From: an uncultured Bacteroidota bacterium
GTDB taxonomy: Bacteria > Bacteroidota > Bacteroidia > Flavobacteriales > Flavobacteriaceae
Reading direction: 5' to 3'
NCBI GenBank assembly: GCA_902560065.1
Contig: CACEKG010000001.1
Span: 1 to 64,000, forward strand
DNA length: 64,000 nt
In this document: positions 27,473 through 37,788 of the stretch, piece after piece
How the letters are laid out: each line of letters opens with the position of its first letter
How positions within the stretch are numbered: the first letter of the stretch is position 1
The notes under the pieces: model-generated
Databases searched by the model: none
The model's input: the letters and a program-made list of their open reading frames with translations, nothing else
Told to the model about the DNA's origin: nothing
Program-made: the position numbers and the translations under genes

Positions 27473-28873
27473 ATGAAAAAATATAAATTAAATTCAAACC
27501 ATAAAAAAATAATAGCTGATACATTAACTCCTGTTAGTGCTTATCTAAAGCTTAGAGATATTTTTCCAAATAGCATATTACTTGAAAGTAGTGATTATGA
27601 TGGTAGAACAAATAATTATTCATACATATGTTGTAATCCAATTTCAACAATAAGCATTAAAAATAATGATTTAAAAATTACTTATCCTGATGGTAAAAAT
27701 ATAATTAAAAAAAATTTAAATAATGATCAAGTTACAAGAGAAATTGAATCTTTCTCTAATAAGTTTGATTGCAAAAAATATAACTATAAATTCATTACTA
27801 ACGGACTTTTTGGATATATAGCTCATGAAGCTGTTTCCTATTTTGAAAAAATTAAATTAAATAAAAAGAAAAAAAATCTTGAAATTCCAGATATATATTA
27901 TGCCGTTTACAAAAATATAATTGCTATCAGTCTCTTTAGCCATGAAGCCTATATATTTTCACATAATTTCAAAAATGATGATAATTTAAATCAAATTGAA
28001 AAAATTTTAAAAACAGAAAAAATAACTAAATATGATTTTAAAATAAGAGGAAGAGAATTTTCTAATCTTACAGATAAAGAATTTATAGATTTTGTTCACA
28101 AAGGCAAAAAACATTGCTATCGAGGAGATGTCTTTCAAATAGTTTTGTCAAGAAGATTTTCTCAAAGTTTTACAGGAGATGAATTTAATGTTTATAGGGC
28201 TTTGCGATCTATAAACCCCTCACCTTATTTGTTCTTTTTTGATTATGGAAATTTTAAAATTTTTGGAAGTTCTCCAGAAGCTCAATTAATAATAGAAAAC
28301 AAAAAAGCTGAGATTCATCCCATTGCTGGTACATTTAAAAGAACTGGAGATGATAAAAAAGATAAAGAAACTGCTATTAAACTTTCAAAAGATCCAAAAG
28401 AGAATAGTGAACATGTGATGTTGGTTGATTTGGCAAGAAATGATTTAAGTAGAAATGGAACCAATGTTGTAGTAGAAAAAAACAGAGAAATACAATTTTT
28501 CTCCCATGTAATTCATTTAGTTTCTAAAGTAACGGGAAAAATAAATAAAAATTCAAAAACATTTCAAGTCGTTGCGGACACATTTCCTGCAGGAACACTA
28601 AGTGGTGCTCCAAAACATAAGGCTTTAGAATTAATTGATTTATACGAAAAAACAGCCCGAAACTTCTATGGTGGAGCTGTAGGTTATATGGACTTTTATG
28701 GAAATTTTAATCATGCAATTATAATTAGATCTTTTTTAAGTAAAGACAAAAATTTATATTACCAGGCTGGAGCTGGGATTGTATCAGATTCAATTCCTGA
28801 AAAAGAATTACAAGAGGTTTATAATAAACTAGGTGCCTTAAATAAGGCTTTAACTTATGCAGAAAAATTATAA
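27473..28873 (+). CDS. trpE: Anthranilate synthase component I
   Basis: IHPIAGTFKRTGDDKKD, VFQIVLSRRFSQ, AGTLSGAPKHKALELID. Confidence 0.95.
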   Translation: MKKYKLNSNHKKIIADTLTPVSAYLKLRDIFPNSILLESSDYDGRTNNYSYICCNPISTISIKNNDLKITYPDGKNIIKKNLNNDQVTREIESFSNKFDCKKYNYKFITNGLFGYIAHEAVSYFEKIKLNKKKKNLEIPDIYYAVYKNIIAISLFSHEAYIFSHNFKNDDNLNQIEKILKTEKITKYDFKIRGREFSNLTDKEFIDFVHKGKKHCYRGDVFQIVLSRRFSQSFTGDEFNVYRALRSINPSPYLFFFDYGNFKIFGSSPEAQLIIENKKAEIHPIAGTFKRTGDDKKDKETAIKLSKDPKENSEHVMLVDLARNDLSRNGTNVVVEKNREIQFFSHVIHLVSKVTGKINKNSKTFQVVADTFPAGTLSGAPKHKALELIDLYEKTARNFYGGAVGYMDFYGNFNHAIIIRSFLSKDKNLYYQAGAGIVSDSIPEKELQEVYNKLGALNKALTYAEKL

Positions 28874-28879
28874 ATAATT

Positions 28880-29443
28880 ATGGAAAAAATTTTTATTGTA
28901 GATAATTATGATTCCTTTACATACAATCTGGCTCATTATTTTCATGAATTAAACTGCAAAACAATTGTAAAAAGAAATGATGAATTCAATATAGATGAAA
29001 TAAAAAATTATAATCATATTGTTTTATCTCCAGGTCCAGGTATTCCTGATGAAGCTGGTCTAATGAAATCTGTAATAGAAAAATACAAATCAACTCACAA
29101 AATTCTAGGGGTTTGTTTAGGACATCAAGCTATTGGAGAAGTTTTTGGTGCTAGTCTAATTAATCTTGACAAAGTTTATCATGGAGTAGATACTAAATTA
29201 AAGATTTTAAAAAATGATCTTTTATTTGAAGGTCTTCCAAAAAGTTTCCTTGTTGGAAGATATCACTCATGGATAATAGATAAATCTATACCAAATTGTT
29301 TAGAAATTACTTCTGTTGATCAAAATAATCAGATAATGTCAATTAGACACAAACAATTTAATATAAGAGGTGTTCAATTTCATCCAGAATCCATTTTAAC
29401 TCCTTTTGGAAAAAAGATTTTAAGTAATTGGATTAATAATTAA
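28880..29443 (+). CDS. trpG: Anthranilate synthase component II (glutamine amidotransferase)
   Basis: DNYDSFTYNLAHYF, ILGVCLGHQAIGE, GVQFHPESILT. Confidence 0.95.
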   Translation: MEKIFIVDNYDSFTYNLAHYFHELNCKTIVKRNDEFNIDEIKNYNHIVLSPGPGIPDEAGLMKSVIEKYKSTHKILGVCLGHQAIGEVFGASLINLDKVYHGVDTKLKILKNDLLFEGLPKSFLVGRYHSWIIDKSIPNCLEITSVDQNNQIMSIRHKQFNIRGVQFHPESILTPFGKKILSNWINN

Positions 29444-29448
29444 CTGTT

Positions 29449-30447
29449 ATGAAAAGGATTATAAACAGATTAATTCAGCACGAGCAACTTAATAAAAATG
29501 AAGCATATGAAATTCTAACCGAGATTGCTAAAGGTAAACATAATCATAGTCTTATATCTTCATTCTTAACTATATATATGATGCGTTCAATTAGTTTAAA
29601 TGAATTAGAAGGGTTTCGACAAGCTCTACTTGAATTATGTATCTCCGTAGATTTATCTGATTATCAAACAATAGATCTTTGTGGAACTGGAGGTGACGGA
29701 AAAGACACTTTTAATATATCAACACTGTCATCTTTTATAGTAGCTGGTTCTGGAATAAAAGTATCAAAGCATGGAAATTATGGTGTTTCATCTGGCTGTG
29801 GTTCTAGCAATGTTCTTGAATTTCTTGGTGTAAAATTTTCAAATAATGAAAGTTTTATAAAAAAAACAATTGAAAAATCTGGAATTTGTTTTTTACATGC
29901 TCCATTGTTCCATCCTGCGATGAAAAATGTTGCTCCAATTAGAAAAGAATTAGGTTTAAAAACTTTTTTTAATATTTTAGGTCCCCTTGTAAATCCATCA
30001 TCTCCAATGTATCAATTAACTGGAGTATTTAATTTAGAGATAGCTAGACTTTACGGTTATTTATTTCAAAAAACAAATCAAAATTACACCATACTTTACT
30101 CTTTAGATGGCTATGATGAAATTTCTCTAACTAATCAAACAAAAGTGATTCAAAAAGACAAAGAACTATTAATTAGTCCTATTGACTTTGGTGTAAATAA
30201 AGTAAACTCAAATCAAATAATTGGAGGAAATGATGTAAAATCATCAGCAAAAATATTCTTAAATATATTAAATGGGAAAGGGAGTCCTGCACAAATCAAT
30301 GTTGTTTGCGCCAATGCAGGTATGGCAATCTGTACAGTAGAAAATCTATCTCCAAAAGAAGGCTTTGAAAAAGCTAAAGAATCTTTAAATTCAGGAAAAG
30401 CAAAAGTAGCTTTTGAAAAATTAGTTGAAATATCGAAAAATGGATAA
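29449..30447 (+). CDS. trpD: Anthranilate phosphoribosyltransferase
   Basis: DLCGTGGDGKDTFNIST, KHGNYGVSSGCGSSNVLE. Confidence 0.95.
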   Translation: MKRIINRLIQHEQLNKNEAYEILTEIAKGKHNHSLISSFLTIYMMRSISLNELEGFRQALLELCISVDLSDYQTIDLCGTGGDGKDTFNISTLSSFIVAGSGIKVSKHGNYGVSSGCGSSNVLEFLGVKFSNNESFIKKTIEKSGICFLHAPLFHPAMKNVAPIRKELGLKTFFNILGPLVNPSSPMYQLTGVFNLEIARLYGYLFQKTNQNYTILYSLDGYDEISLTNQTKVIQKDKELLISPIDFGVNKVNSNQIIGGNDVKSSAKIFLNILNGKGSPAQINVVCANAGMAICTVENLSPKEGFEKAKESLNSGKAKVAFEKLVEISKNG

Positions 30448-31228
30448 TATTCTAAAAAAAATAATAAAAGACAAAAAAACTGAAGTCAAAAATAAAAAAG
30501 AATTATTTTCCTTGGATTTGATCAAGAAGTATCCTCTTTACAAAAGAAAAACTATATCACTAAAATCTAATCTAAACTCTAGTAAATCAGGAATTATAGC
30601 TGAATTTAAAAGGAGATCTCCCTCCAAAAAAAACATAAATTTAGATCTATCGATTTATGATGTTGCTAAAAGTTATGAAAAAAATGGCGCTTGTGGAATG
30701 TCTATTTTAACTGATATTAAATATTTTGGAGGTTCATTAGAAGATTTAATTCAAGCTAGAAGTAATTCAAATCTTCCTCTTCTAAGAAAAGAATTTATAA
30801 TTGATAAATATCAAATTCATGAATCAAAAGCTTTTGGAGCCGATATAATTTTGTTAATTGCGTCTATACTTAGTAAAAAGCAAATAATTGAGTTTTCATC
30901 AATTGCCAAAAATATAGATTTAGAAGTCTTAATTGAAGTTCACAACGAATTAGAGCTCGATAAATCACTTGTAAAAAATATTGATTTTATCGGCGTTAAC
31001 AATAGAGACCTAAAAACTTTTGATGTAAATATAGATGTAAGTAAAAAATTATCTAGTAAAATTCCTGACAACTATCTAAAAGTTTCTGAAAGTGGAATAA
31101 AATCAATTAAGGACATTAAGATTTTGAAAGCATATGGGTTTAAAGGATTTTTAATTGGAGAAAACTTTATGAAATCAAATTCCCCAGGCATTGAATTAAA
31201 TAATTTTGTTAAAAATATAGAAGAATGA
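30425..31228 (+). CDS. trpC: Indole-3-glycerol phosphate synthase
   Basis: IIAEFKRRSPSKKNINL, LLRKEFIIDKYQIHE, IGVNNRDLKTF. Confidence 0.95.
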   Translation: MKYRKMDNILKKIIKDKKTEVKNKKELFSLDLIKKYPLYKRKTISLKSNLNSSKSGIIAEFKRRSPSKKNINLDLSIYDVAKSYEKNGACGMSILTDIKYFGGSLEDLIQARSNSNLPLLRKEFIIDKYQIHESKAFGADIILLIASILSKKQIIEFSSIAKNIDLEVLIEVHNELELDKSLVKNIDFIGVNNRDLKTFDVNIDVSKKLSSKIPDNYLKVSESGIKSIKDIKILKAYGFKGFLIGENFMKSNSPGIELNNFVKNIEE

Positions 31229-31836
31229 AATTAAAAATTTGTGGAATGTTAATTTCTGAAAATATTATAAAAGCTTCAAAGTTAAATCCTGACTACCTGG
31301 GTTTTATTTTTTGGAAAAAATCTCCACGATATTTTAATAAAAAAATTCCCCTGATAAATAAGAAAATATACTTAACTGGAATTTTTGTTAATGAATCATT
31401 AAATGAAATAAAAAAACAAATAAACAATCATAAACTTAGTGTAATCCAACTTCACGGAACTGAAAGTCCTTCATTTTGTGAAAAAATTAAAAATCTTGGA
31501 GTTAAATGCATAAAAGCTTTTTCAATTAACAAGGATTTTAATTTTAATAAACTTAAAATTTATGAAAATGTTTGTGATTATTTTTTATTTGATACTAAAG
31601 GTAAATTACCAGGAGGAAATAATATCAAATTTGATTGGAAATTACTTAAAAGCTATACTTTTTCAAAACCTTTTATTTTAAGTGGAGGTATAGGTTTAGA
31701 GGATGTTTCTGAAATTCAAAAAATTATAAAAACTGGTCTTCCTATTCATGCCATTGATGTAAATAGTAAATTTGAAATAAGTCCTGGCAATAAAAATATT
31801 GAACTTTTAAAAGAATTTAAATTAAAATTATTTTAA
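31225..31836 (+). CDS. trpF: Phosphoribosylanthranilate isomerase
   Basis: KLKICGM, LGFIFWKKSPRYF, VIQLHGTES, AIDVNSKFEISPGNKN. Confidence 0.92.
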   Translation: MKLKICGMLISENIIKASKLNPDYLGFIFWKKSPRYFNKKIPLINKKIYLTGIFVNESLNEIKKQINNHKLSVIQLHGTESPSFCEKIKNLGVKCIKAFSINKDFNFNKLKIYENVCDYFLFDTKGKLPGGNNIKFDWKLLKSYTFSKPFILSGGIGLEDVSEIQKIIKTGLPIHAIDVNSKFEISPGNKNIELLKEFKLKLF

Positions 31837-33017
31837 TGAAATATAATGTAGATAAAAATGGATATTATGGAGATTTTGGAGGAGCATATATTCCTGAAAT
31901 GTTATATCCAAATATAAGTGAATTAAAAGAAAATTATTTAAAAATTATATCAGAACCTAAATTCAAAAAAGATTTTAATTTATTGCTTAAAAAATATGTT
32001 GGGCGACCTACACCCTTGTATTTTGCTGAAAGACTTTCTAATAAATATAACACTAAAATCTATTTAAAAAGAGAGGATTTATGTCATACAGGAGCTCATA
32101 AAATAAATAATACAATTGGGCAAATACTTTTAGCAAAAAGGTTAGGAAAAAACAGAATTATTGCTGAAACTGGAGCTGGACAACATGGAGTTGCAACCGC
32201 AACTGTCTGTGCTCTTATGGGAGTAAAATGTGTTATTTATATGGGAGAAATCGATATAAAAAGACAAGCTCCAAATGTTGCTAGAATGAAAATGTTAGGT
32301 GCAGAAGTTAAATCTGCAAAATCAGGAAGTAAAACATTAAAGGATGCAACAAATGAGGCTATAAGGGATTGGATAAATAATCCTGTAGATACTCATTACA
32401 TTATTGGTTCTGTTGTTGGTCCTCATCCATACCCTGATATGGTTGCAAGATTTCAATCAGTAATTAGTGATGAAATTAAAACACAACTTTTAAATACTGA
32501 AAATAGAGATTATCCAGATTATTTAATTGCATGTGTAGGTGGGGGAAGTAATGCTGCAGGTTTATATTATAATTATCTTGAAAATAAAAATGTAAAAATT
32601 ATTGCAGTTGAAGCAGCTGGAAAAGGAATTAGCTCTGGTGAAAGTGCAGCAACTTCAATACTTGGAAAAGAAGGTATTATACATGGCAGCAAAACCCTTC
32701 TAATGCAGAATAAGGATGGTCAAATTACTGAACCCTATTCAATTTCAGCGGGATTGGATTATCCTGGTATTGGTCCAATGCATGCTAATCTTTACCGATC
32801 AAAACGTGCAGAGTTTGTGTCTGTAACAGATGATGAAGCTATGAATTGGGGTCTTACTTTGTCTCAAATGGAAGGTATAATACCTGCAATTGAAACTGCA
32901 CATGCATTTTCAGTTTTAGATACTATGAATTTTAAACCAAGTGATATAATAGTTTTTAATTGTTCTGGAAGAGGTGATAAGGATTTAGATACCTATATTA
33001 ATTATTTTAAAATCTGA
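31836..33017 (+). CDS. trpB: Tryptophan synthase beta subunit
   Basis: KREDLCHTGAHKINNTIGQ, ETGAGQHGVATATVCAL, CVGGGSNAAGLYY. Confidence 0.97.
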   Translation: MKYNVDKNGYYGDFGGAYIPEMLYPNISELKENYLKIISEPKFKKDFNLLLKKYVGRPTPLYFAERLSNKYNTKIYLKREDLCHTGAHKINNTIGQILLAKRLGKNRIIAETGAGQHGVATATVCALMGVKCVIYMGEIDIKRQAPNVARMKMLGAEVKSAKSGSKTLKDATNEAIRDWINNPVDTHYIIGSVVGPHPYPDMVARFQSVISDEIKTQLLNTENRDYPDYLIACVGGGSNAAGLYYNYLENKNVKIIAVEAAGKGISSGESAATSILGKEGIIHGSKTLLMQNKDGQITEPYSISAGLDYPGIGPMHANLYRSKRAEFVSVTDDEAMNWGLTLSQMEGIIPAIETAHAFSVLDTMNFKPSDIIVFNCSGRGDKDLDTYINYFKI

Positions 33018-33784
33018 TGAATCGAATTGATCAAATTTTTTTAACAAAAGAAAAACTACTTTCTATTTATTTTACTGCTGGATATCCTAATCTAAATGAC
33101 ACTATACCAATTTTAAAAAAATTGCAGGAAGCGGGAGTAGATATAATTGAAATTGGACTTCCTTTTAGTGATCCGCTTGCTGATGGTCCAACCATTCAAG
33201 AAAGTTCTAAAATTGCTCTAAATAATGGAATGAATAGTGAAAAATTATTTAATCAACTAAAAAATGTTAGAAATGAAATTGATGTTCCGCTTGTTATTAT
33301 GGGATATTTTAATCCAATACTTCAGTATGGAGTAGATAGTTTCTGTTATAATGCTAATAAAGTTGGAATTGATGGTTTGATAATTCCTGACCTTCCTCTT
33401 GATGTATATACAAATAAATATGAAAAAATATTTAAAAAACATAATCTACATAACATGTTTTTAATTACACCTCAAACAAGTGAAAAAAGAATTAAATTAA
33501 TTGATGATATTTCAAAAGGATTTATATATATGGTTAGTAATTCTAGTATAACCGGAGCAAAAGGTACAATTGATCAATCTCAATTAAACTATTTTAAAAG
33601 AATATCATCATTAAATTTAAAAACCCCTCAATTAATTGGTTTTGGCATTAGTAATTTTGAGACTTACAATAATGCAATTAATTATTCAAGTGGAGCGATA
33701 ATTGGTTCTGCATTCATTGAGTTTGTAAAAAAGGAGGGGATAAATAATATTGAAAAATTTATTGAAAAAATAACAAAGAAATAA
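33017..33784 (+). CDS. trpA: Tryptophan synthase alpha subunit
   Basis: FTAGYPNLNDTIPIL, IEIGLPFSDPLADGPTIQ, VSNSSITGAKG. Confidence 0.95.
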   Translation: MNRIDQIFLTKEKLLSIYFTAGYPNLNDTIPILKKLQEAGVDIIEIGLPFSDPLADGPTIQESSKIALNNGMNSEKLFNQLKNVRNEIDVPLVIMGYFNPILQYGVDSFCYNANKVGIDGLIIPDLPLDVYTNKYEKIFKKHNLHNMFLITPQTSEKRIKLIDDISKGFIYMVSNSSITGAKGTIDQSQLNYFKRISSLNLKTPQLIGFGISNFETYNNAINYSSGAIIGSAFIEFVKKEGINNIEKFIEKITKK

Positions 33785-33791
33785 GTTAAAA

Positions 33792-34400
33792 ATGAATCAA
33801 CTACTGATGGTTTTTATCAAAGATTCAAGTAAATATCCAGTGAAAACAAGATTAAAAACTTCAATTGGTAAAAATAAAAGTATTTGGGTTTACAATCAAA
33901 TACTTAAAAAAACTGTACTTGTTTTAAAAAACATAAAAACTGATATTGCTGTATTTCATTATAATTCTATAATTTCAAAAAATCCTTTTAAAAATTTTTC
34001 AAAATGGAATAAAATTCAAATAGGGAGAACTTTAGGTGAAAAAATTTCTAATGCGTTTAATTGGGGTTTTGAAAAGGGATATAAAAAAATAATAATTATT
34101 GGTTCTGATTTATGGGATCTAAATGAAGAAATTATTAATAAAGGTTTTTTAGAATTAAATAATAATAAAGTTGTGATTGGTCCATCAATTGATGGGGGAT
34201 ACTACTTATTAGGTTTAAATCAAAAAATGCCAAAAATATTTGAAGGAATAAAATGGGGAACTCAAAGTGTTCTAGCAGAAACTTTAAAACTCTTAAAACA
34301 TGAACCTTATTTTCTTCCAGAATTAAATGATATTGATACTTTTGAGGATTTAATCACAAACCCTTCACTTTTTGAGATTTACAATAATAATTTTAAATGA
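33792..34400 (+). CDS. DUF2064/TIGR04282-like glycosyltransferase
   Basis: KDSSKYPVKTRLKTSIG, IIIGSDLWDLNEE, VIGPSIDGGYYLLGLNQ. Confidence 0.8.
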   Translation: MNQLLMVFIKDSSKYPVKTRLKTSIGKNKSIWVYNQILKKTVLVLKNIKTDIAVFHYNSIISKNPFKNFSKWNKIQIGRTLGEKISNAFNWGFEKGYKKIIIIGSDLWDLNEEIINKGFLELNNNKVVIGPSIDGGYYLLGLNQKMPKIFEGIKWGTQSVLAETLKLLKHEPYFLPELNDIDTFEDLITNPSLFEIYNNNFK

Positions 34401-35104
34401 AAGTCAAAAAAAAATATAATTTCTCTATAATTTTTTCATTAATTTTTTTATTTATTAATACAGTTAATTCTCAAAAAAACATTAATTATAGATGGGACAA
34501 GATGTTAAGTAAATATGTTTCAGAAAATGGAAATGTTAATTATAATGATTGGAAAAAAGAACAAGATCAATTAAAAAAATATATAAAAACTTTAGAGGAC
34601 AATTCTCCAAAAAACTCATGGAATAAAAATGATAAATTAGCATATTGGATAAACACATACAATGCAATAACAGTAGATCTTATACTTGATTATTTTCCAG
34701 TTAAAAGTATTAAGGAAATTAAAAATCGATGGGGTAAAAAATTATATCAAAATAAATATTCATTAGGAGATATAGAACATAAAATATTAAGAAAAATGAG
34801 TGAACCTAGGATTCATTTTGCAATAAATTGCGCATCAATATCTTGTCCAAAACTTTTAAATGAGTCTTACAATGGAAGAAAATTAGAAATACAACTCAAA
34901 GAGGTTACAAAAGCATTTTTATGTAATCCCAAAAAGAATATTATAAAAAATAATGAAATTTATTTATCAAGAATTTTCTTATGGTTCAGTAAAGACTTTG
35001 GAACAAAAAAAGAAAAAATAAGTTTTATTTCTCAATATTCTGGAATAGAATTAATTAATCCTAAGGTAAAATACCTAGAATATGATTGGTCTCTTAACAA
35101 TTAA
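34397..35104 (+). CDS. DUF547 domain exported protein
   Basis: LAYWINTYNAITVDLILDYFP, IEHKILRKMSEPRIHFAINCASISCPKL. Confidence 0.85.
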   Translation: MKVKKKYNFSIIFSLIFLFINTVNSQKNINYRWDKMLSKYVSENGNVNYNDWKKEQDQLKKYIKTLEDNSPKNSWNKNDKLAYWINTYNAITVDLILDYFPVKSIKEIKNRWGKKLYQNKYSLGDIEHKILRKMSEPRIHFAINCASISCPKLLNESYNGRKLEIQLKEVTKAFLCNPKKNIIKNNEIYLSRIFLWFSKDFGTKKEKISFISQYSGIELINPKVKYLEYDWSLNN

Positions 35105-35161
35105 CTTATCAAACAAAAATTTAAATTAAGTATTTTTAAATTTGCTAAATCAAATTAATAT

Positions 35162-35569
35162 ATGTGGAAATTAGCTCATTTTTTAAAATATAGTTTTAGC
35201 GCAGCATTTACTGGAATTTTTTGTTGTATTGCTCCTGTAATATTATTTCAATTTGGATTAATTAGTGGGATTTATGCTATTTCTTTTGCTGACTTTTTTT
35301 ACAAAGAAGATGGATCGATTGGAATTGGTGCCATAACATTAAGATTTTTTGCATTTTTGGTCATAGTTATCGGAATAATTAAATTTAATAAAAAAGAAAA
35401 TTGTTCTTTAAATTCTGCTAAAGAAAAGAAAATTAATAAGGTCTTATTTGCAATAATTTCTACAATAATTGCAATTGCTCTTTTTTGGACATTAGATGAA
35501 TTTTCAAGCTATTATTTTGATGAATATATAGTTCCTCAACAACAACTTGAATACAATACTTCATCATAA
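35162..35569 (+). CDS. Hypothetical membrane protein
   Basis: Three or more predicted TM segments, FCCIAPVILFQFG. Confidence 0.6.
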   Translation: MWKLAHFLKYSFSAAFTGIFCCIAPVILFQFGLISGIYAISFADFFYKEDGSIGIGAITLRFFAFLVIVIGIIKFNKKENCSLNSAKEKKINKVLFAIISTIIAIALFWTLDEFSSYYFDEYIVPQQQLEYNTSS

Positions 35570-35600
35570 AAACCTTTTATCAACTATATAAATAATAGTA

Positions 35601-36287
35601 TTGAATAAAATATCAGTAATAATTCCGGCTTTAAATGAAGAAAAGTCAATTTCAAAGGTAATTAGTTCGATTCCTAACTATGTAAAAGAAATAATTGTTG
35701 TTGACAATGGTTCTGCTGATAAAACTTCTGAAATAGCAAAATCGAAAGGTGCAATAGTATTGTTTGAGTCAAAAAAAGGTTATGGTTACGCATGTGTTAA
35801 AGCAATAGAATTCTTAAAATCAAACCCTCCTAACATTCTTGTTTTTTTAGATGGTGACTTCTCTGATTACCCAGAGGAAATGGATCTTTTAATCAATCCA
35901 ATAATTAAAAATAAATATGAATTTGTAATGGGTGCTAGAATAAAAAAATTAAGAGAACCTGGTTCAATGACTCTACAACAAGTCTTCGGAAATTTTTTAG
36001 CATGTTTTTTAATAAGAATTTTATATAGGGTAAACTTTAAAGATTTAGGACCGTTTAGAGCAATTAAATGGGATTCTTTACAAAAACTTAAAATGGAGGA
36101 TAAAACATTTGGATGGACAATTGAAATGCAACTTAAAGCCATCAAAAATAAAATAAAATATTTTGAAGTTCCTGTAAAGTATAGAAATCGAATAGGAAAA
36201 TCAAAAATATCAGGAACCTTTTCTGGAACTATAAAAGCTGGTTATAAAATTTTATTATGGATATTTAAATATTATTTTAAAAGATGA
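35601..36287 (+). CDS. Family 2 glycosyltransferase (TTG start)
   Basis: SVIIPALNEEKSISKVI, IIVVDNGSADKTSEIA, VFLDGDFSDYPEEM. Confidence 0.87.
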   Translation: MNKISVIIPALNEEKSISKVISSIPNYVKEIIVVDNGSADKTSEIAKSKGAIVLFESKKGYGYACVKAIEFLKSNPPNILVFLDGDFSDYPEEMDLLINPIIKNKYEFVMGARIKKLREPGSMTLQQVFGNFLACFLIRILYRVNFKDLGPFRAIKWDSLQKLKMEDKTFGWTIEMQLKAIKNKIKYFEVPVKYRNRIGKSKISGTFSGTIKAGYKILLWIFKYYFKR

Positions 36288-37786
36288 CTTTTAATCAAGA
36301 AATATTAATTAAATACTTTTCAAATTCAATTTTAATTCTCTATTTTTTTTGTCTTATTCTAATATTTTTATTTAGTATATCTCAAGCATATCTTACATAC
36401 CATTATATTAAAGCAAAAAAACAAAATAATAAAAAGCTTTTTTCTTCAAATAAAAAATTACCTAAAATTACTATTCAACTTCCTATTTATAATGAAAAAT
36501 ATGTAATTGAAAGACTTTTTAAATATATAAGTGAATTAAAATACCCTAAAAAACTTTTACAAATTCAAGTTTTAGACGATTCTGATGACGAATCTACACA
36601 AGTCATAATGAACCTGATAAAACATTACAAAACTAAAGGAATAAAATTTGATCATATTACTAGAGCTAATAGGAAGGGGTTTAAGGCAGGTGCTCTTAAA
36701 AATGGTTTAAAGTCAGCAAGTGGAGAATTTATTGCAATTTTTGATGCAGATTTTATACCTAATTCTAATTGGTTAAATAAAATCATACCCCATTTTGATG
36801 ATAAAAAAATTGGATTAATTCAGACAAGGTGGGGCCATATAAATAAAAGTTATTCTGTTTTAACAAAAGTACAAGCTTTTGCTTTAGATATTCATTTTAC
36901 ATTAGAACAAGTAGGTAGAAATTTTAAAAATCATTTTATGAATTTTAATGGAACAGCTGGGATTTGGAGAAAAAAATGTATAATTGATTCTGGAAACTGG
37001 GAAGTAGATACACTTACTGAAGATTTAGATCTAAGTTTTAGGGCACAATTAAAAGGATGGAAATTCAAATATTTAGAACATATAATTACTCCTGCTGAAT
37101 TACCTATTACAATAAATGCTGTAAAATCTCAACAATACAGGTGGAATAAAGGAGGTGCTGAAAATTTTCAAAAAAATTTTTGGAAACTTATTAGGTCAAA
37201 ATCAATTAATTTAAAAACTAAAATAATTGCATTTATTCACCTTTTAAGTAGCTCAATGTTTTTAAATGTTTTCACTGTTTCATTTCTTAGTGTACCATTA
37301 CTTTTTTTAAATAAAAACAATTTAAAAATAAATTGGTTTTTAAATTTTAGTTCAATTTTCATATTATCAACAATAATACTTTTTATATGTTATTGGATAA
37401 TTCATAAAAAAACTTATGGAAAAGAATTCAAATCTCTCATAAATTATAGTAAAAATTTTATTCTATTCTTAACCGTTATCTCCGGATTTTCTTGTCATAA
37501 TTCAATTGCTGTTATTAAAGGTCATTTGAGAGAGAAAAGTGCTTTCATTAGAACTCCTAAATTTAATGTTGAGTCTTCATATAATAATCTCAAAAAAAAT
37601 ATTTATTCAAAGAAAATTATTCCATTTAACTTTTTATTTGATTTATTTTTTACATTCTACTTTTTTTTAAGTTTATGTATAGCTTTTTATATTAATCATG
37701 GATTTTTTAAACTATTTCCTTTTCATCTTATACTCTTTGTAGGATACTTATATATGGTGATTAATACTTTGAAATCTAATAATTAA
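36284..37786 (+). CDS. Family 2 glycosyltransferase, cellulose synthase-like membrane enzyme
   Basis: ITIQLPIYNEKYVIERL, IFDADFIPNSNWL, TLTEDLDLSFRAQLKGW, QQYRWNKGG. Confidence 0.87.
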   Translation: MTFNQEILIKYFSNSILILYFFCLILIFLFSISQAYLTYHYIKAKKQNNKKLFSSNKKLPKITIQLPIYNEKYVIERLFKYISELKYPKKLLQIQVLDDSDDESTQVIMNLIKHYKTKGIKFDHITRANRKGFKAGALKNGLKSASGEFIAIFDADFIPNSNWLNKIIPHFDDKKIGLIQTRWGHINKSYSVLTKVQAFALDIHFTLEQVGRNFKNHFMNFNGTAGIWRKKCIIDSGNWEVDTLTEDLDLSFRAQLKGWKFKYLEHIITPAELPITINAVKSQQYRWNKGGAENFQKNFWKLIRSKSINLKTKIIAFIHLLSSSMFLNVFTVSFLSVPLLFLNKNNLKINWFLNFSSIFILSTIILFICYWIIHKKTYGKEFKSLINYSKNFILFLTVISGFSCHNSIAVIKGHLREKSAFIRTPKFNVESSYNNLKKNIYSKKIIPFNFLFDLFFTFYFFLSLCIAFYINHGFFKLFPFHLILFVGYLYMVINTLKSNN

Positions 37787-37788
37787 AA